Part shown: positions 9,352-22,700 of the stretch, piece by piece
Numbering within the stretch: the stretch's first letter is position 1
Layout of the letters: each line of letters begins with the position of its first letter
From: Liolophura sinensis
Lineage: Eukaryota > Mollusca > Polyplacophora > Chitonida > Chitonidae
DNA: 64,000 bases
NCBI RefSeq assembly: GCF_032854445.1
Contig: NW_027018067.1
Location: 1-64,000 of the forward strand
Reading direction: 5' to 3'
The notes under the pieces: model-generated
What the model was told of the DNA's origin: nothing
Database searches by the model: none
Seen by the model: the letters and a program-made list of their open reading frames with translations, nothing else
Made by a program: the position numbers and the translations under genes

Positions 9352-11000
9352 ATGAAAAGTTGAATATAGTAATGACCAGTCGCGATTGTACATAGTTAAT
9401 GTAGCCGATTTCAATTCGCAAAAAGACCTGGCAAAAATCCAAAAGTGGAAAAACTGTTCCAATGCTGCTGGTAAGAGGCTAATCCGACGTATTTTTTGAC
9501 GAGAAATCGAATGGTGCAAACCGCGTTGCTCTCCGACCAATACTTTTGGCTGTAGCCACAAATGAATAATCATTGATGTCAAGATCACGTGCCCAGCAAC
9601 TGCTCTTACTCCATGGAAACCAAGGAAATTTGCAATTTTTCAACAGCTGGAGATGCCTGGCCCAATTGCGCATCTTTTGGCACCTTATTGATGTGGGTCA
9701 GTGTTAAATTGTACTTTTTACAGCGGACTGTTTCAAGTACCTTGTGTTTTTTTATATACAAATGGTGTGGTTTTTCTACATGTAGATAAAGACATTGAGT
9801 TTGTCTTCGACTTAGAAGTAAGACAACTTCTGGGTGAGTTAAATGGGCTTGGCCCAAAGATTTGACGTCGTCTGGGCTACCGAAGGGCACATAACTTATA
9901 ATGAAAAGTTGAATATAGTAATGACCAGTCGCGATTGTACATAGTTAATGTAGCCGATTTCAATTAGAAAAAATACCAGGCAAAAATCCAAAAGTGGAAA
10001 AACTGTTCCAATGCTGCTGGTAAGAGGCTAATCCGACGTATTTTTTGACGAGAAATCGAATGGTGCAAACCACGTTGCTCTCCGACTAATACTTTTGGCT
10101 GTAGCCACAAATGAATAATCATTGATATCAAGATCACGTGCCCAGCAACGGCTCTTACTCCATGGAAACCAAGGAAATTTGCAATTTGTCAACAGCTGGA
10201 GATGCCTGACCCAATTGCGCATCTTTTGGCACCTTATTGATGTGGGTCAGTGTTCAATTGTACTTTTTACAGCGGACTGTATCAAGTACCTTGTGTTTTT
10301 TTTATATACAAATGGTGTGGTTTTTCTACATGTAGATAAAGACATTGAGTTTGTCTTCGACTTAGAAGTAAGACATTTGCTGGGTGAGTTAAATGGGCTT
10401 GCCAAAAAGATTTGACGTCGTCTGGGCTACCGAAGGGCACATAACTTATAATGAAAAGTTGAATATAGTAATGACCAGTCGCGATTGTACATAGTTAATG
10501 TAGCCGATTTCAATTCGCAAAAAGACCAGGCAAAAATCCAAAAGTGGAAAAACTGTTCCAATGCTGCTGGTAAGAGGCTAATCCGACGTATTTTTTGACG
10601 AGAAATTGAATGGTGCAAACCGCGTTGCTCTCCGACCAATACTTTTGGCTGTAGCCACAAATGAATAATCATTGATGTCAAGATCACGTGCCCAGCAACG
10701 GCTCTTACTCCATGGAAACCAAGGAAATTTGCAATTTTTCAACAGCTGGAGATGCCTGACCCAATTGCGCATCTTTTGGCACCTTATTGATGTGGGTCAG
10801 TGTTCAATTGTACTTTTTACAGCGGACTGTATCAAGTACCTTGTGTTTTTTTTATATACAAATGGTGTGGTTTTTCTACATGTAGATAAAGACATTGAGT
10901 TTGTCTTCGACTTAGAAGTAAGACATTTGCTGGGTTAGTTAAATGGGCTTGGCCCAAAGATTTGACGTCGTCTGGGCTACCGAAGGGCACATAACTTATA
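9352..11000 (+). repeat. 3-monomer HOR-3, copy 1 (M18-M20)
   Basis: Starts are 9352, 9901 and 10451, a total of 1649 bp. First monomer: CAACTGCTC, GTTAAATTG, ACTGTTTCAAG, a 7-T run and ACAACTTCTGG. Second: GACTAAT, GATATCAAG, TTTGTCAAC and GCCAAAAAG. Third: GAAATTGAATGG and GGGTTAGTTAAA. Confidence 0.9.
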
Positions 11001-12649
11001 ATGAAAAGTTGAATATAGTAATGACCAGTCGCGATTGTACATAGTTAATGTAGCCGATTTCAATTCGCAAAAAGACCTGGCAAAAATCCAAAAGTGGAAA
11101 AACTGTTCCAATGCTGCTGGTAAGAGGCTAATCCGACGTATTTTTTGACGAGAAATCGAATGGTGCAAACCGCGTTGCTCTCCGACCAATACTTTTGGCT
11201 GTAGCCACAAATGAATAATCATTGATGTCAAGATCACGTGCCCAGCAACTGCTCTTACTCCATGGAAACCAAGGAAATTTGCAATTTTTCAACAGCTGGA
11301 GATGCCTGGCCCAATTGCGCATCTTTTGGCACCTTATTGATGTGGGTCAGTGTTAAATTGTACTTTTTACAGCGGACTGTTTCAAGTACCTTGTGTTTTT
11401 TTATATACAAATGGTGTGGTTTTTCTACATGTAGATAAAGACATTGAGTTTGTCTTCGACTTAGAAGTAAGACAACTTCTGGGTGAGTTAAATGGGCTTG
11501 GCCCAAAGATTTGACGTCGTCTGGGCTACCGAAGGGCACATAACTTATAATGAAAAGTTGAATATAGTAATGACCAGTCGCGATTGTACATAGTTAATGT
11601 AGCCGATTTCAATTAGAAAAAATACCAGGCAAAAATCCAAAAGTGGAAAAACTGTTCCAATGCTGCTGGTAAGAGGCTAATCCGACGTATTTTTTGACGA
11701 GAAATCGAATGGTGCAAACCACGTTGCTCTCCGACTAATACTTTTGGCTGTAGCCACAAATGAATAATCATTGATATCAAGATCACGTGCCCAGCAACGG
11801 CTCTTACTCCATGGAAACCAAGGAAATTTGCAATTTGTCAACAGCTGGAGATGCCTGACCCAATTGCGCATCTTTTGGCACCTTATTGATGTGGGTCAGT
11901 GTTCAATTGTACTTTTTACAGCGGACTGTATCAAGTACCTTGTGTTTTTTTTATATACAAATGGTGTGGTTTTTCTACATGTAGATAAAGACATTGAGTT
12001 TGTCTTCGACTTAGAAGTAAGACATTTGCTGGGTGAGTTAAATGGGCTTGCCAAAAAGATTTGACGTCGTCTGGGCTACCGAAGGGCACATAACTTATAA
12101 TGAAAAGTTGAATATAGTAATGACCAGTCGCGATTGTACATAGTTAATGTAGCCGATTTCAATTCGCAAAAAGACCAGGCAAAAATCCAAAAGTGGAAAA
12201 ACTGTTCCAATGCTGCTGGTAAGAGGCTAATCCGACGTATTTTTTGACGAGAAATTGAATGGTGCAAACCGCGTTGCTCTCCGACCAATACTTTTGGCTG
12301 TAGCCACAAATGAATAATCATTGATGTCAAGATCACGTGCCCAGCAACGGCTCTTACTCCATGGAAACCAAGGAAATTTGCAATTTTTCAACAGCTGGAG
12401 ATGCCTGGCCCAATTGCGCATCTTTTGGCACCTTATTGATGTGGGTCAGTGTTCAATTGTACTTTTTACAGCGGACTGTATCAAGTACCTTGTGTTTTTT
12501 TTATATACAAATGGTGTGGTTTTTCTACATGTAGATAAAGACATTGAGTTTGTCTTCGACTTAGAAGTAAGACAACTGCTGGGTGAGTTAAATGGGCTTG
12601 GCCCAAAGATTTGACGTCGTCTGGGCTACCGAAGGGCACATAACTTATA
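11001..12649 (+). repeat. 3-monomer HOR-3, copy 2 (M21-M23)
   Basis: Starts are 11001, 11550 and 12100, a total of 1649 bp, the same length as copy 1. The first two monomers match copy 1 at every marker. The third keeps GAAATTGAATGG but has CTGGCCC, ACAACTGC and GGGTGAGTT in its 3' part, so a recombination boundary lies inside M23. Confidence 0.9.
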
Positions 12650-14298
12650 ATGAAAAGTTGAATATAGTAATGACCAGTCGCGATTGTACATAGTTAATGT
12701 AGCCGATTTCAATTAGCAAAAAGACCAGGCAAAGATGCAAAAGTGGAAAAACTGTTCCAATGCTGCTGGTAAGAGGCTAATCCGACGTATTTTTTGACGA
12801 GAAATCGAATGGTGCAAACCGCGTTGCTCTCCGACCAATAATTTTGGCTGTAGCCACAAATGAATAATCATTGATGTCAAGATCACGTGCCCAGCAACTG
12901 CTCTTACTCCATGGAAACCAAGGAAATTTGCAATTTTTCAACAGCTGGAGATGCCTGGCCCAATTGCGCATCTTTTGGCACCTTATTGATGTGGGTCAGT
13001 GTTCAATTGTACTTTTAACAGCGGACTGTATCAAGTACCTTGTGTTTTTTTATATACAAATGGTGTGGTTTTTCTACATGTAGATAAAGACATTGAGTTT
13101 GTCTTCGACTTAGAAGTAAAACATTTGCTGGGTGAGTTAAATGGGCTTGGCCCAAAGATTTGACGTCGTCTGGGCTACCGAAGGGCACATAACTTATAAT
13201 GAAAAGTTGAATATAGTAATGACCAGTCGCGATTGTACATAGTTAATGTAGCCGATTTCAATTAGAAAAAATACCAGGCAAAAATCCAAAATTGGAAAAA
13301 CTGTTAAAATGCTGCTGGTAAGAGGCTAATCCGACGTATTTTTTGACGAGAAATCGAATGGTGCAAACCGCGTTGCTCTCCGACCAATACTTTTGGCTGT
13401 AGCCACAAATGAATAATCATTGATGTCAAGATCACGTGCCCAGCAACGGGTCTTACTCCATGGAAACCAAGGAAATTTGCAATTTTTCAACAGCTGGAGA
13501 TGCCTGGCCCAATTGCGCATCTTTTGGCACCTTATTGATGTGGGTCAGTGTTCAATTGTACTTTTTACAGCGGACTGTATCAAGTACCTTGTGTTTTTTT
13601 TATATACAAATGGTGTGGTTTTTCTACATGTAGATAAAGACATTGAGTTTGTCTTCGACTTAGAAGTAAGACAACTGCTGGGTGAGTTAAATGGGCTTTG
13701 CCCAAAGATTTGACGTCGTCTGGGCTACCGAAGGGCACATAACTTATAATGAAAAGTTGAATATAGTAATGACCAGTCGCGATTGTACATAGTTAATGTA
13801 GCCGATTTCAATTAGCAAAAAGACCTGGCAAAAATCCAAAAGTGGAAAAACTGTTCCAATGCTGCTGGTAAGAGGCTAATCCGACGTATTTTTTGACGAG
13901 AAATCGAATGGTGCAAACCGCGTTGCTCTCCGACCAATACTTTTGGCTGTAGCCACAAATGAATAATCATTGATGTCAAGATCACGTGCCCAGCAACGGC
14001 TCTTACTCCATGGAAACCAAGGAAATTTGCAATTTTTCAACAGCTGGAGATGCCTGGCCCAGTTGCGCATCTTTTGGCACCTTATTGATGTGGGTCAGTG
14101 TTCAATTGTCCTTTTTACAGCGGACTGTATCAAGTACCTTGTGTTTTTTTTATATACAAATGGTGTGGTTTTTCTACATGTAGATAAAGACATTGAGTTT
14201 GTCTTCGACTTAGAAGTAAGACATTTGCTGGGTGAGTTAAATGGGCTTGGCCCAAAGATTTGACGTCGTCTGGGCTACCGAAGGGCACATAACTTATA
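12650..14298 (+). repeat. Mixed monomers M24-M26
   Basis: Starts are 12650, 13199 and 13749. M24 has private changes (CAAAGATGCAAAAG near 12730, CTTTTAACAG near 13012, GTAAAACATT near 13117). M25 carries the linked pair GTTAAAATGC and CTTTGCCC. M26 resembles the fourth monomer of HOR-4a but has CAGTTGCG near 14060. They show no clear higher-order period. Confidence 0.8.
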
Positions 14299-17200
14299 AT
14301 GAAAAGTTGAATATAGTAATGACCAGTCGCGATTGTACATAGTTAATGTAGCCGATTTCAATTCGCAAAAAGACCATGCAAAAATCCAAAAGTAGAAAAA
14401 CTGTTCCAATGCTGCTGGTAAGAGGCTAATCCGACGTATTTTTTGACGAGAAATCGAATGGTGCAAACCGCGTTGCTCTCCGACCAATACTTTTGGCTGT
14501 AGCCACAAATGAATAATCATTGATGTCAAGATCACGTGCCCAGCAACGGCTCTTACTCCATGGAAACCAAGGAAATTTGCAATTTGTCAACAGCTGGGGA
14601 TGCCTGGCCCAATTGCGCATCTTTTGGCACCTTATTGATGTGGGTCAGTGTTCAATTGTACTTTTTACAGCGGACTGTATCAAGTACCTTGTGTTTTTTT
14701 TATATACAAATGGTGTGGTTTTTCTACATGTAGATAAAGACATTGAGTTTGTCTTCGACTTAGAAGTAAGACATTTGCTGGGTGAGTTAAATGGGCTTGG
14801 CCCAAAGATTTGACGTCGTCTGGGCTACCGAAGGGCACATAACTTATAATGAAAAGTTGAATATAGTAATGACCAGTCGCGATTGTACATAGTTAATGTA
14901 GCCGATTTCAATTCGCAAAAAGACCAGGCAAAAATCCAAAAGTAGAAAAACTGTTCCAATGCTGCTGGTAAGAGGCTAATCCGACGTATTTTTTGACGAG
15001 AAATCGAATGGTGCAAACCGCGTTGCTCTCCGACCAATACTTTTGGCTATAGCCACAAATGAATAATCATTGATGTCAAGATCACGTGCCCAGCAACGGC
15101 TCTTACTCCATGGAAACCAAGGAAATTTGCAATTTTTCAACAGCTGGAGATGCCTGGCCCAATTGCGCATCTTTTGGCACCTTATTGATGTGGGTCAGTG
15201 TTCAATTGTACTTTTTACAGCGGACTGTATCAAGTACCTTGTGTTTTTTTTATATACAAATGGTGTGGTTCTTCTACATGTAGATAAAGACATTGAGTTT
15301 GTCTTCGACTTAGAAGTGAGACATTTGCTGGGTGAGTTAAATGGGCTTGGCCCAAAGATTTGACGTCGTCTGGGCTACCGAAGGGCACATAACTTATAAT
15401 GAAAAGTTGAATATAGTAATGACCAGTCGCGATTGTACATAGTTAATGTAGCCGATTTCAATTAGAAAAAATACCAGGCAAAAATCCAAAAGTGGAAAAA
15501 CTGTTAAAATGCTGCTGGTAAGAGGCTAATCCGACGTATTTTTTGACGAGAAATCGAATGGTGCAAACCGCGTTGCTCTCCGACCAATACTTTTGGCTGT
15601 AGCCACAAATGAATAATCATTGATGTCAAGATCAGGTGCCCAGCAACGGGTCTTACTCCATGGAAACCAAGGAAATTTGCAATTTTTCAACAGCTGGAGA
15701 TGCCTGACCCAATTGCGCATCTTTTGGCACCTTATTGATGTGGGTCAGTGTTCAATTGTACTTTTTACAGCGGACTGTATCAAGTACCTTGTGTTTTTTT
15801 TATATACAAATGGTGTGGTTTTTCTACATGTAGATAAAGACATTGAGTTTGTCTTCGACTTAGAAGTAAGACAACTGCTGGGTGAGTTAAATGGGCTTTG
15901 CCCAAAGATTTGACGTCGTCTGGGCTACCGAAGGGCACATAACTTATAATGAAAAGTTGAATATAGTAATGACCAGTCGCGATTGTACATAGTTAATGTA
16001 GCCGATTTCAATTAGCAAAAAGACCTGGCAAAAATCCAAAAGTGGAAAAACTGTTCCAATGCTGCTGGTAAGAGGCTAATCCGACGTATTTTTTGACGAG
16101 AAATCGAATGGTGCAAACCGCGTTGCTCTCCGACCAATACTTTTGGCTGTAGCCACAAATGAATAATCATTGATGTCAAGATCACGTGCCCAGCAACGGC
16201 TCTTACTACATGGAAACCAAGGAAATTTGCAATTTGTCAACAGCTGGAGATGCCTGGCCCAATTGCGCATCTTTTGGCACCTTATTGATGTGGGTCAGTG
16301 TTAAATTGTACTTTTTACAGCGGACTGTATCAAGTACCTTGTGTTTTTTTATATACAAATGGTGTGGTTTTTCTACATGTAGATAAAGACATTGAGTTTG
16401 TCTTCGACTTAGAAGTAAGACAACTTCTGGGTGAGTTAAATGGGCTTGGCCCAAAGATTTGACGTCGTCTGGGCTACCGAAGGGCACATAACTTATAATG
16501 AAAAGTTGAATATAGTAATGACCAGTCGCGATTGTACATAGTTAATGTAGCCGATTTCAATTAGAAAAAATAGCAGGCAAAATTCCAAAAGTGTAAAAAC
16601 TGTTCCAATGCTGCTGGTAAGAGGCTAATCCGACGTATTTTTTGACGAGAAATCGAATGGTGCAAACCGCGTTGCTCTCCGACTAATACTGTTGGCTGTA
16701 GCCACAAATGAATAATCATTGATGTCAAGATCACGTGCCCAGCAACGGCTCTTACTCCATGGAAACCAAGGAAATTTGCAATTTTTCAACAGCTGGAGAT
16801 GCCTGGCCCAATTGCGCATCTTTTGGCACCTTATTGATGTGGGTCAGTGTTAAATTGTACTTTTTACAGCGGACTGTATCAAGTACCTTGTGTTTTTTTA
16901 TATACAAATGGTGTGGTTTTTCTACATGTAGATAAAGACATTGAGTTTGTCTTCGACTTAGAAGTAAGACAACTTCTGGGTGAGTTAAATGGGCTTGGCC
17001 CAAAGATTTGACGTCGTCTGGGCTACCGAAGGGCACATAACTTATAATGAAAAGTTGAATATAGTAATGACCAGTCGCGATTGTACATAGTTAATGTAGC
17101 CGATTTCAATTAGAAAAAATAGCAGGCAAAATTCCAAAAGTGTAAAAACTGTTCCAATGCTGCTGGTAAGAGGCTAATCCGACGTATTTTTTGCCGAGAA

Positions 17201-19795
17201 ATCGAATGGTGCAAACCGCGTTGCTCTCCGACTAATACTGTTGGCTGTAGCCACAAATGAATAATCATTGATGTCAAGATCACGTGCCCAGCAACGGCTC
17301 TTACTCCATGGAAACCAAGGAAATTTGCAATTTTTCAACAGCTGGGGATGCCTGGCCCAATTGCGCATCTTTTGGCACCTTATTGATGTGGGTCAGTGTT
17401 CAATTGTACTTTTTACAGCGGACTGTATCAAGTACCTTGTGTTTTTTTTATATACAAATGGTGTGGTTTTTCTACATGTAGATAAAGACATTGAGTTTGT
17501 CTTCGACTTAGAAGTAAGACATTTGCTGGGTTAGTTAAATGGGCTTGGCCCAAAGATTTGACGTCGTCTGGGCTACCGAAGGGCACATAACTTATAATGA
17601 AAAGTTGAATATAGTAATGACCAGTCGCGATTGTACATAGTTAATGTAGCCGATTTCAATTCGCAAAAAGACCTGGCAAAAATCCAAAAGTGGAAAAACT
17701 GTTCCAATGCTGCTGGTAAGAGGCTAATCCGACGTATTTTTTGACGAGAAATCGAATGGTGCAAACCGCGTTGCTCTCCGACCAATACTTTTGGCTGTAG
17801 CCACAAATGAATAATCATTGATGTCAAGATCACGTGCCCAGCAACTGCTCTTACTCCATGGAAACCAAGGAAATTTGCAATTTTTCAACAGCTGGAGATG
17901 CCTGGCCCAATTGCGCATCTTTTGGCACCTTATTGATGTGGGTCAGTGTTAAATTGTACTTTTTACAGCGGACTGTATCAAGTACCTTGTGTTTTTTTAT
18001 ATACAAATGGTGTGGTTTTTCTACATGTAGATAAAGACATTGAGTTTGTCTTCGACTTAGAAGTAAGACAACTTCTGGGTGAGTTAAATGGGCTTGGCCC
18101 AAAGATTTGACGTCGTCTGGGCTACCGAAGGGCACATAACTTATAATGAAAAGTTGAATATAGTAATGACCAGTCGCGATTGTACATAGTTAATGTAGCC
18201 GATTTCAATTAGAAAAAATACCAGGCAAAAATCCAAAAGTGGAAAAACTGTTCCAATGCTGCTGGTAAGAGGCTAATCCGACGTATTTTTTGACGAGAAA
18301 TCGAATGGTGCAAACCACGTTGCTCTCCGACTAATACTTTTGGCTGTAGCCACAAATGAATAATCATTGATATCAAGATCACGTGCCCAGCAACGGCTCT
18401 TACTCCATGGAAACCAAGGAAATTTGCAATTTGTCAACAGCTGGAGATGCCTGACCCAATTGCGCATCTTTTGGCACCTTATTGATGTGGGTCAGTGTTC
18501 AATTGTACTTTTTACAGCGGACTGTATCAAGTACCTTGTGTTTTTTTTATATACAAATGGTGTGGTTTTTCTACATGTAGATAAAGACATTGAGTTTGTC
18601 TTCGACTTAGAAGTAAGACATTTGCTGGGTGAGTTAAATGGGCTTGCCAAAAAGATTTGACGTCGTCTGGGCTACCGAAGGGCACATAACTTATAATGAA
18701 AAGTTGAATATAGTAATGACCAGTCGCGATTGTACATAGTTAATGTAGCCGATTTCAATTCGCAAAAAGACCAGGCAAAAATCCAAAAGTAGAAAAACTG
18801 TTCCAATGCTGCTGGTAAGAGGCTAATCCGACGTATTTTTTGACGAGAAATCGAATGGTGCAAACCGCGTTGCTCTCCGACCAATACTTTTGGCTATAGC
18901 CACAAATGAATAATCATTGATGTCAAGATCACGTGCCCAGCAACGGCTCTTACTCCATGGAAACCAAGGAAATTTGCAATTTTTCAACAGCTGGAGATGC
19001 CTGGCCCAATTGCGCATCTTTTGGCACCTTATTGATGTGGGTCAGTGTTCAATTGTACTTTTTACAGCGGACTGTATCAAGTACCTTGTGTTTTTTTTAT
19101 ATACAAATGGTGTGGTTCTTCTACATGTAGATAAAGACATTGAGTTTGTCTTCGACTTAGAAGTGAGACATTTGCTGGGTGAGTTAAATGGGCTTGGCCC
19201 AAAGATTTGACGTCGTCTGGGCTACCGAAGGGCACATAACTTATAATGAAAAGTTGAATATAGTAATGACCAGTCGCGATTGTACATAGTTAATGTAGCC
19301 GATTTCAATTAGAAAAAATACCAGGCAAAAATCCAAAAGTGGAAAAACTGTTCCAATGCTGCTGGTAAGAGGCTAATCCGACGTATTTTTTGACGAGAAA
19401 TCGAATGGTGCAAACCACGTTGCTCTCCGACTAATACTTTTGGCTGTAGCCACAAATGAATAATCATTGATATCAAGATCACGTGCCCAGCAACGGCTCT
19501 TACTCCATGGAAACCAAGGAAATTTGCAATTTGTCAACAGCTGGAGATGCCTGACCCAATTGCGCATCTTTTGGCACCTTATTGATGTGGGTCAGTGTTC
19601 AATTGTACTTTTTACAGCGGACTGTATCAAGTACCTTGTGTTTTTTTTATATACAAATGGTGTGGTTTTTCTACATGTAGATAAAGACATTGAGTTTGTC
19701 TTCGACTTAGAAGTAAGACATTTGCTGGGTGAGTTAAATGGGCTTGGCCCAAAGATTTGACGTCGTCTGGGCTACCGAAGGGCACATAACTTATA
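14299..19795 (+). repeat. 10-monomer HOR-10, copy 1 (M27-M36)
   Basis: Starts are 14299, 14849, 15399, 15949, 16498, 17047, 17597, 18146, 18696 and 19246, a total of 5497 bp. Marker order: CCATGCAAAAA with GCTGGGG; TATAGCC with GTTCTTC; CAGGTGCCC with CTTTGCCC; TTACTACATGG with GTTAAATTG; CAAAATTCC with GTGTAAAAAC; the same plus TTTGCCGAG and GGGTTAGTT; CAACTGCTC; GATATC with GCCAAAAAG; TATAGCC; GATATC. Positions 6-8 reproduce the trimer of HOR-3. Confidence 0.92.
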
Positions 19796-22700
19796 ATGAA
19801 AAGTTGAATATAGTAATGACCAGTCGCGATTGTACATAGTTAATGTAGCCGATTTCAATTCGCAAAAAGACCATGCAAAAATCCAAAAGTAGAAAAACTG
19901 TTCCAATGCTGCTGGTAAGAGGCTAATCCGACGTATTTTTTGACGAGAAATCGAATGGTGCAAACCGCGTTGCTCTCCGACCAATACTTTTGGCTGTAGC
20001 CACAAATGAATAATCATTGATGTCAAGATCACGTGCCCAGCAACGGCTCTTACTCCATGGAAACCAAGGAAATTTGCAATTTGTCAACAGCTGGGGATGC
20101 CTGGCCCAATTGCGCATCTTTTGGCACCTTATTGATGTGGGTCAGTGTTCAATTGTACTTTTTACAGCGGACTGTATCAAGTACCTTGTGTTTTTTTTAT
20201 ATACAAATGGTGTGGTTTTTCTACATGTAGATAAAGACATTGAGTTTGTCTTCGACTTAGAAGTAAGACATTTGCTGGGTGAGTTAAATGGGCTTGGCCC
20301 AAAGATTTGACGTCGTCTGGGCTACCGAAGGGCACATAACTTATAATGAAAAGTTGAATATAGTAATGACCAGTCGCGATTGTACATAGTTAATGTAGCC
20401 GATTTCAATTCGCAAAAAGACCAGGCAAAAATCCAAAAGTAGAAAAACTGTTCCAATGCTGCTGGTAAGAGGCTAATCCGACGTATTTTTTGACGAGAAA
20501 TCGAATGGTGCAAACCGCGTTGCTCTCCGACCAATACTTTTGGCTATAGCCACAAATGAATAATCATTGATGTCAAGATCACGTGCCCAGCAACGGCTCT
20601 TACTCCATGGAAACCAAGGAAATTTGCAATTTTTCAACAGCTGGAGATGCCTGGCCCAATTGCGCATCTTTTGGCACCTTATTGATGTGGGTCAGTGTTC
20701 GATTGTACTTTTTACAGCGGACTGTATCAAGTACCTTGTGTTTTTTTTATATACAAATGGTGTGGTTCTTCTACATGTAGATAAAGACATTGAGTTTGTC
20801 TTCGACTTAGAAGTGAGACATTTGCTGGGTGAGTTAAATGGGCTTGGCCCAAAGATTTGACGTCGTCTGGGCTACCGAAGGGCACATAACTTATAATGAA
20901 AAGTTGAATATAGTAATGACCAGTCGCGATTGTACATAGTTAATGTAGCCGATTTCAATTAGAAAAAATACCAGGCAAAAATCCAAAAGTGGAAAAACTG
21001 TTAAAATGCTGCTGGTAAGAGGCTAATCCGACGTATTTTTTGACGAGAAATCGAATGGTGCAAACCGCGTTGCTCTCCGACCAATACTTTTGGCTGTAGC
21101 CACAAATGAATAATCATTGATGTCAAGATCAGGTGCCCAGCAACGGGTCTTACTCCATGGAAACCAAGGAAATTTGCAATTTTTCAACAGCTGGAGATGC
21201 CTGGCCCAATTGCGCATCTTTTGGCACCTTATTGATGTGGGTCAGTGTTCAATTGTACTTTTTACAGCGGACTGTATCAAGTACCTTGTGTTTTTTTTAT
21301 ATACAAATGGTGGGTGTGGTTTTTCTACATGTAGATAAAGACATTGAGTTTGTCTTCGACTTAGAAGTAAGACAACTGCTGGGTGAGTTAAATGGGCTTT
21401 GCCCAAAGATTTGACGTCGTCTGGGCTACCGAAGGGCACATAACTTATAATGAAAAGTTGAATATAGTAATGACCAGTCGCGATTGTACATAGTTAATGT
21501 AGCCGATTTCAATTAGCAAAAAGACCTGGCAAAAATCCAAAAGTGGAAAAACTGTTCCAATGCTGCTGGTAAGAGGCTAATCCGACGTATTTTTTGACGA
21601 GAAATCGAATGGTGCAAACTGCGTTGCTCTCCGACCAATACTTTTGGCTGTAGCCACAAATGAATAATCATTGATGTCAAGATCACGTGCCCAGCAACGG
21701 CTCTTACTACATGGAAACCAAGGAAATTTGCAATTTGTCAACAGCTGGAGATGCCTGGCCCAATTGCGCATCTTTTGGCACCTTATTGATGTGGGTCAGT
21801 GTTAAATTGTACTTTTTACAGCGGACTGTATCAAGTACCTTGTGTTTTTTTATATACAAATGGTGTGGTTTTTCTACATGTAGATAAAGACATTGAGTTT
21901 GTCTTCGACTTAGAAGTAAGACAACTTCTGGGTGAGTTAAATGGGCTTGGCCCAAAGATTTGACGTCGTCTGGGCTACCGAAGGGCACATAACTTATAAT
22001 GAAAAGTTGAATATAGTAATGACCAGTCGCGATTGTACATAGTTAATGTAGCCGATTTCAATTAGCAAAAATACCAGGCAAAATTCCAAAAGTGTAAAAA
22101 CTGTTCCAATGCTGCTGGTAAGAGGCTAATCCGACGTATTTTTTGCCGAGAAATCGAATGGTGCAAACCGCGTTGCTCTCCGACTAATACTGTTGGCTGT
22201 AGCCACAAATGAATAATCATTGATGTCAAGATCACGTGCCCAGCAACGGCTCTTACTCCATGGAAACCAAGGAAATTTGCAATTTTTCAACAGCTGGAGA
22301 TGCCTGGCCCAATTGCGCATCTTTTGGCACCTTATTGATGTGGGTCAGTGTTAAATTGTACTTTTTACAGCGGACTGTATCAAGTACCTTGTGTTTTTTT
22401 ATATACAAATGGTGTGGTTTTTCTACATGTAGATAAAGACATTGAGTTTGTCTTCGACTTAGAAGTAAGACAACTTCTGGGTGAGTTAAATGGGCTTGGC
22501 CCAAAGATTTGACGTCGTCTGGGCTACCGAAGGGCACATAACTTATAATGAAAAGTTGAATATAGTAATGACCAGTCGCGATTGTACATAGTTAATGTAG
22601 CCGATTTCAATTAGAAAAAATAGCAGGCAAAATTCCAAAAGTGTAAAAAACTGTTCCAATGCTGCTGGTAAGAGGCTAATCCGACGTATTTTTTGCCGAG

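Noticed and set aside
9606-9890. 94-codon minus-strand frame present only in monomers with GTTAAATTG and a 7-T run (e.g. M18, M21, M31, M33, M41, M43)
   Set aside because: It is opened by one base change and one T lost in a single monomer lineage. It tracks lineage, not selection, and has no recognisable domain.
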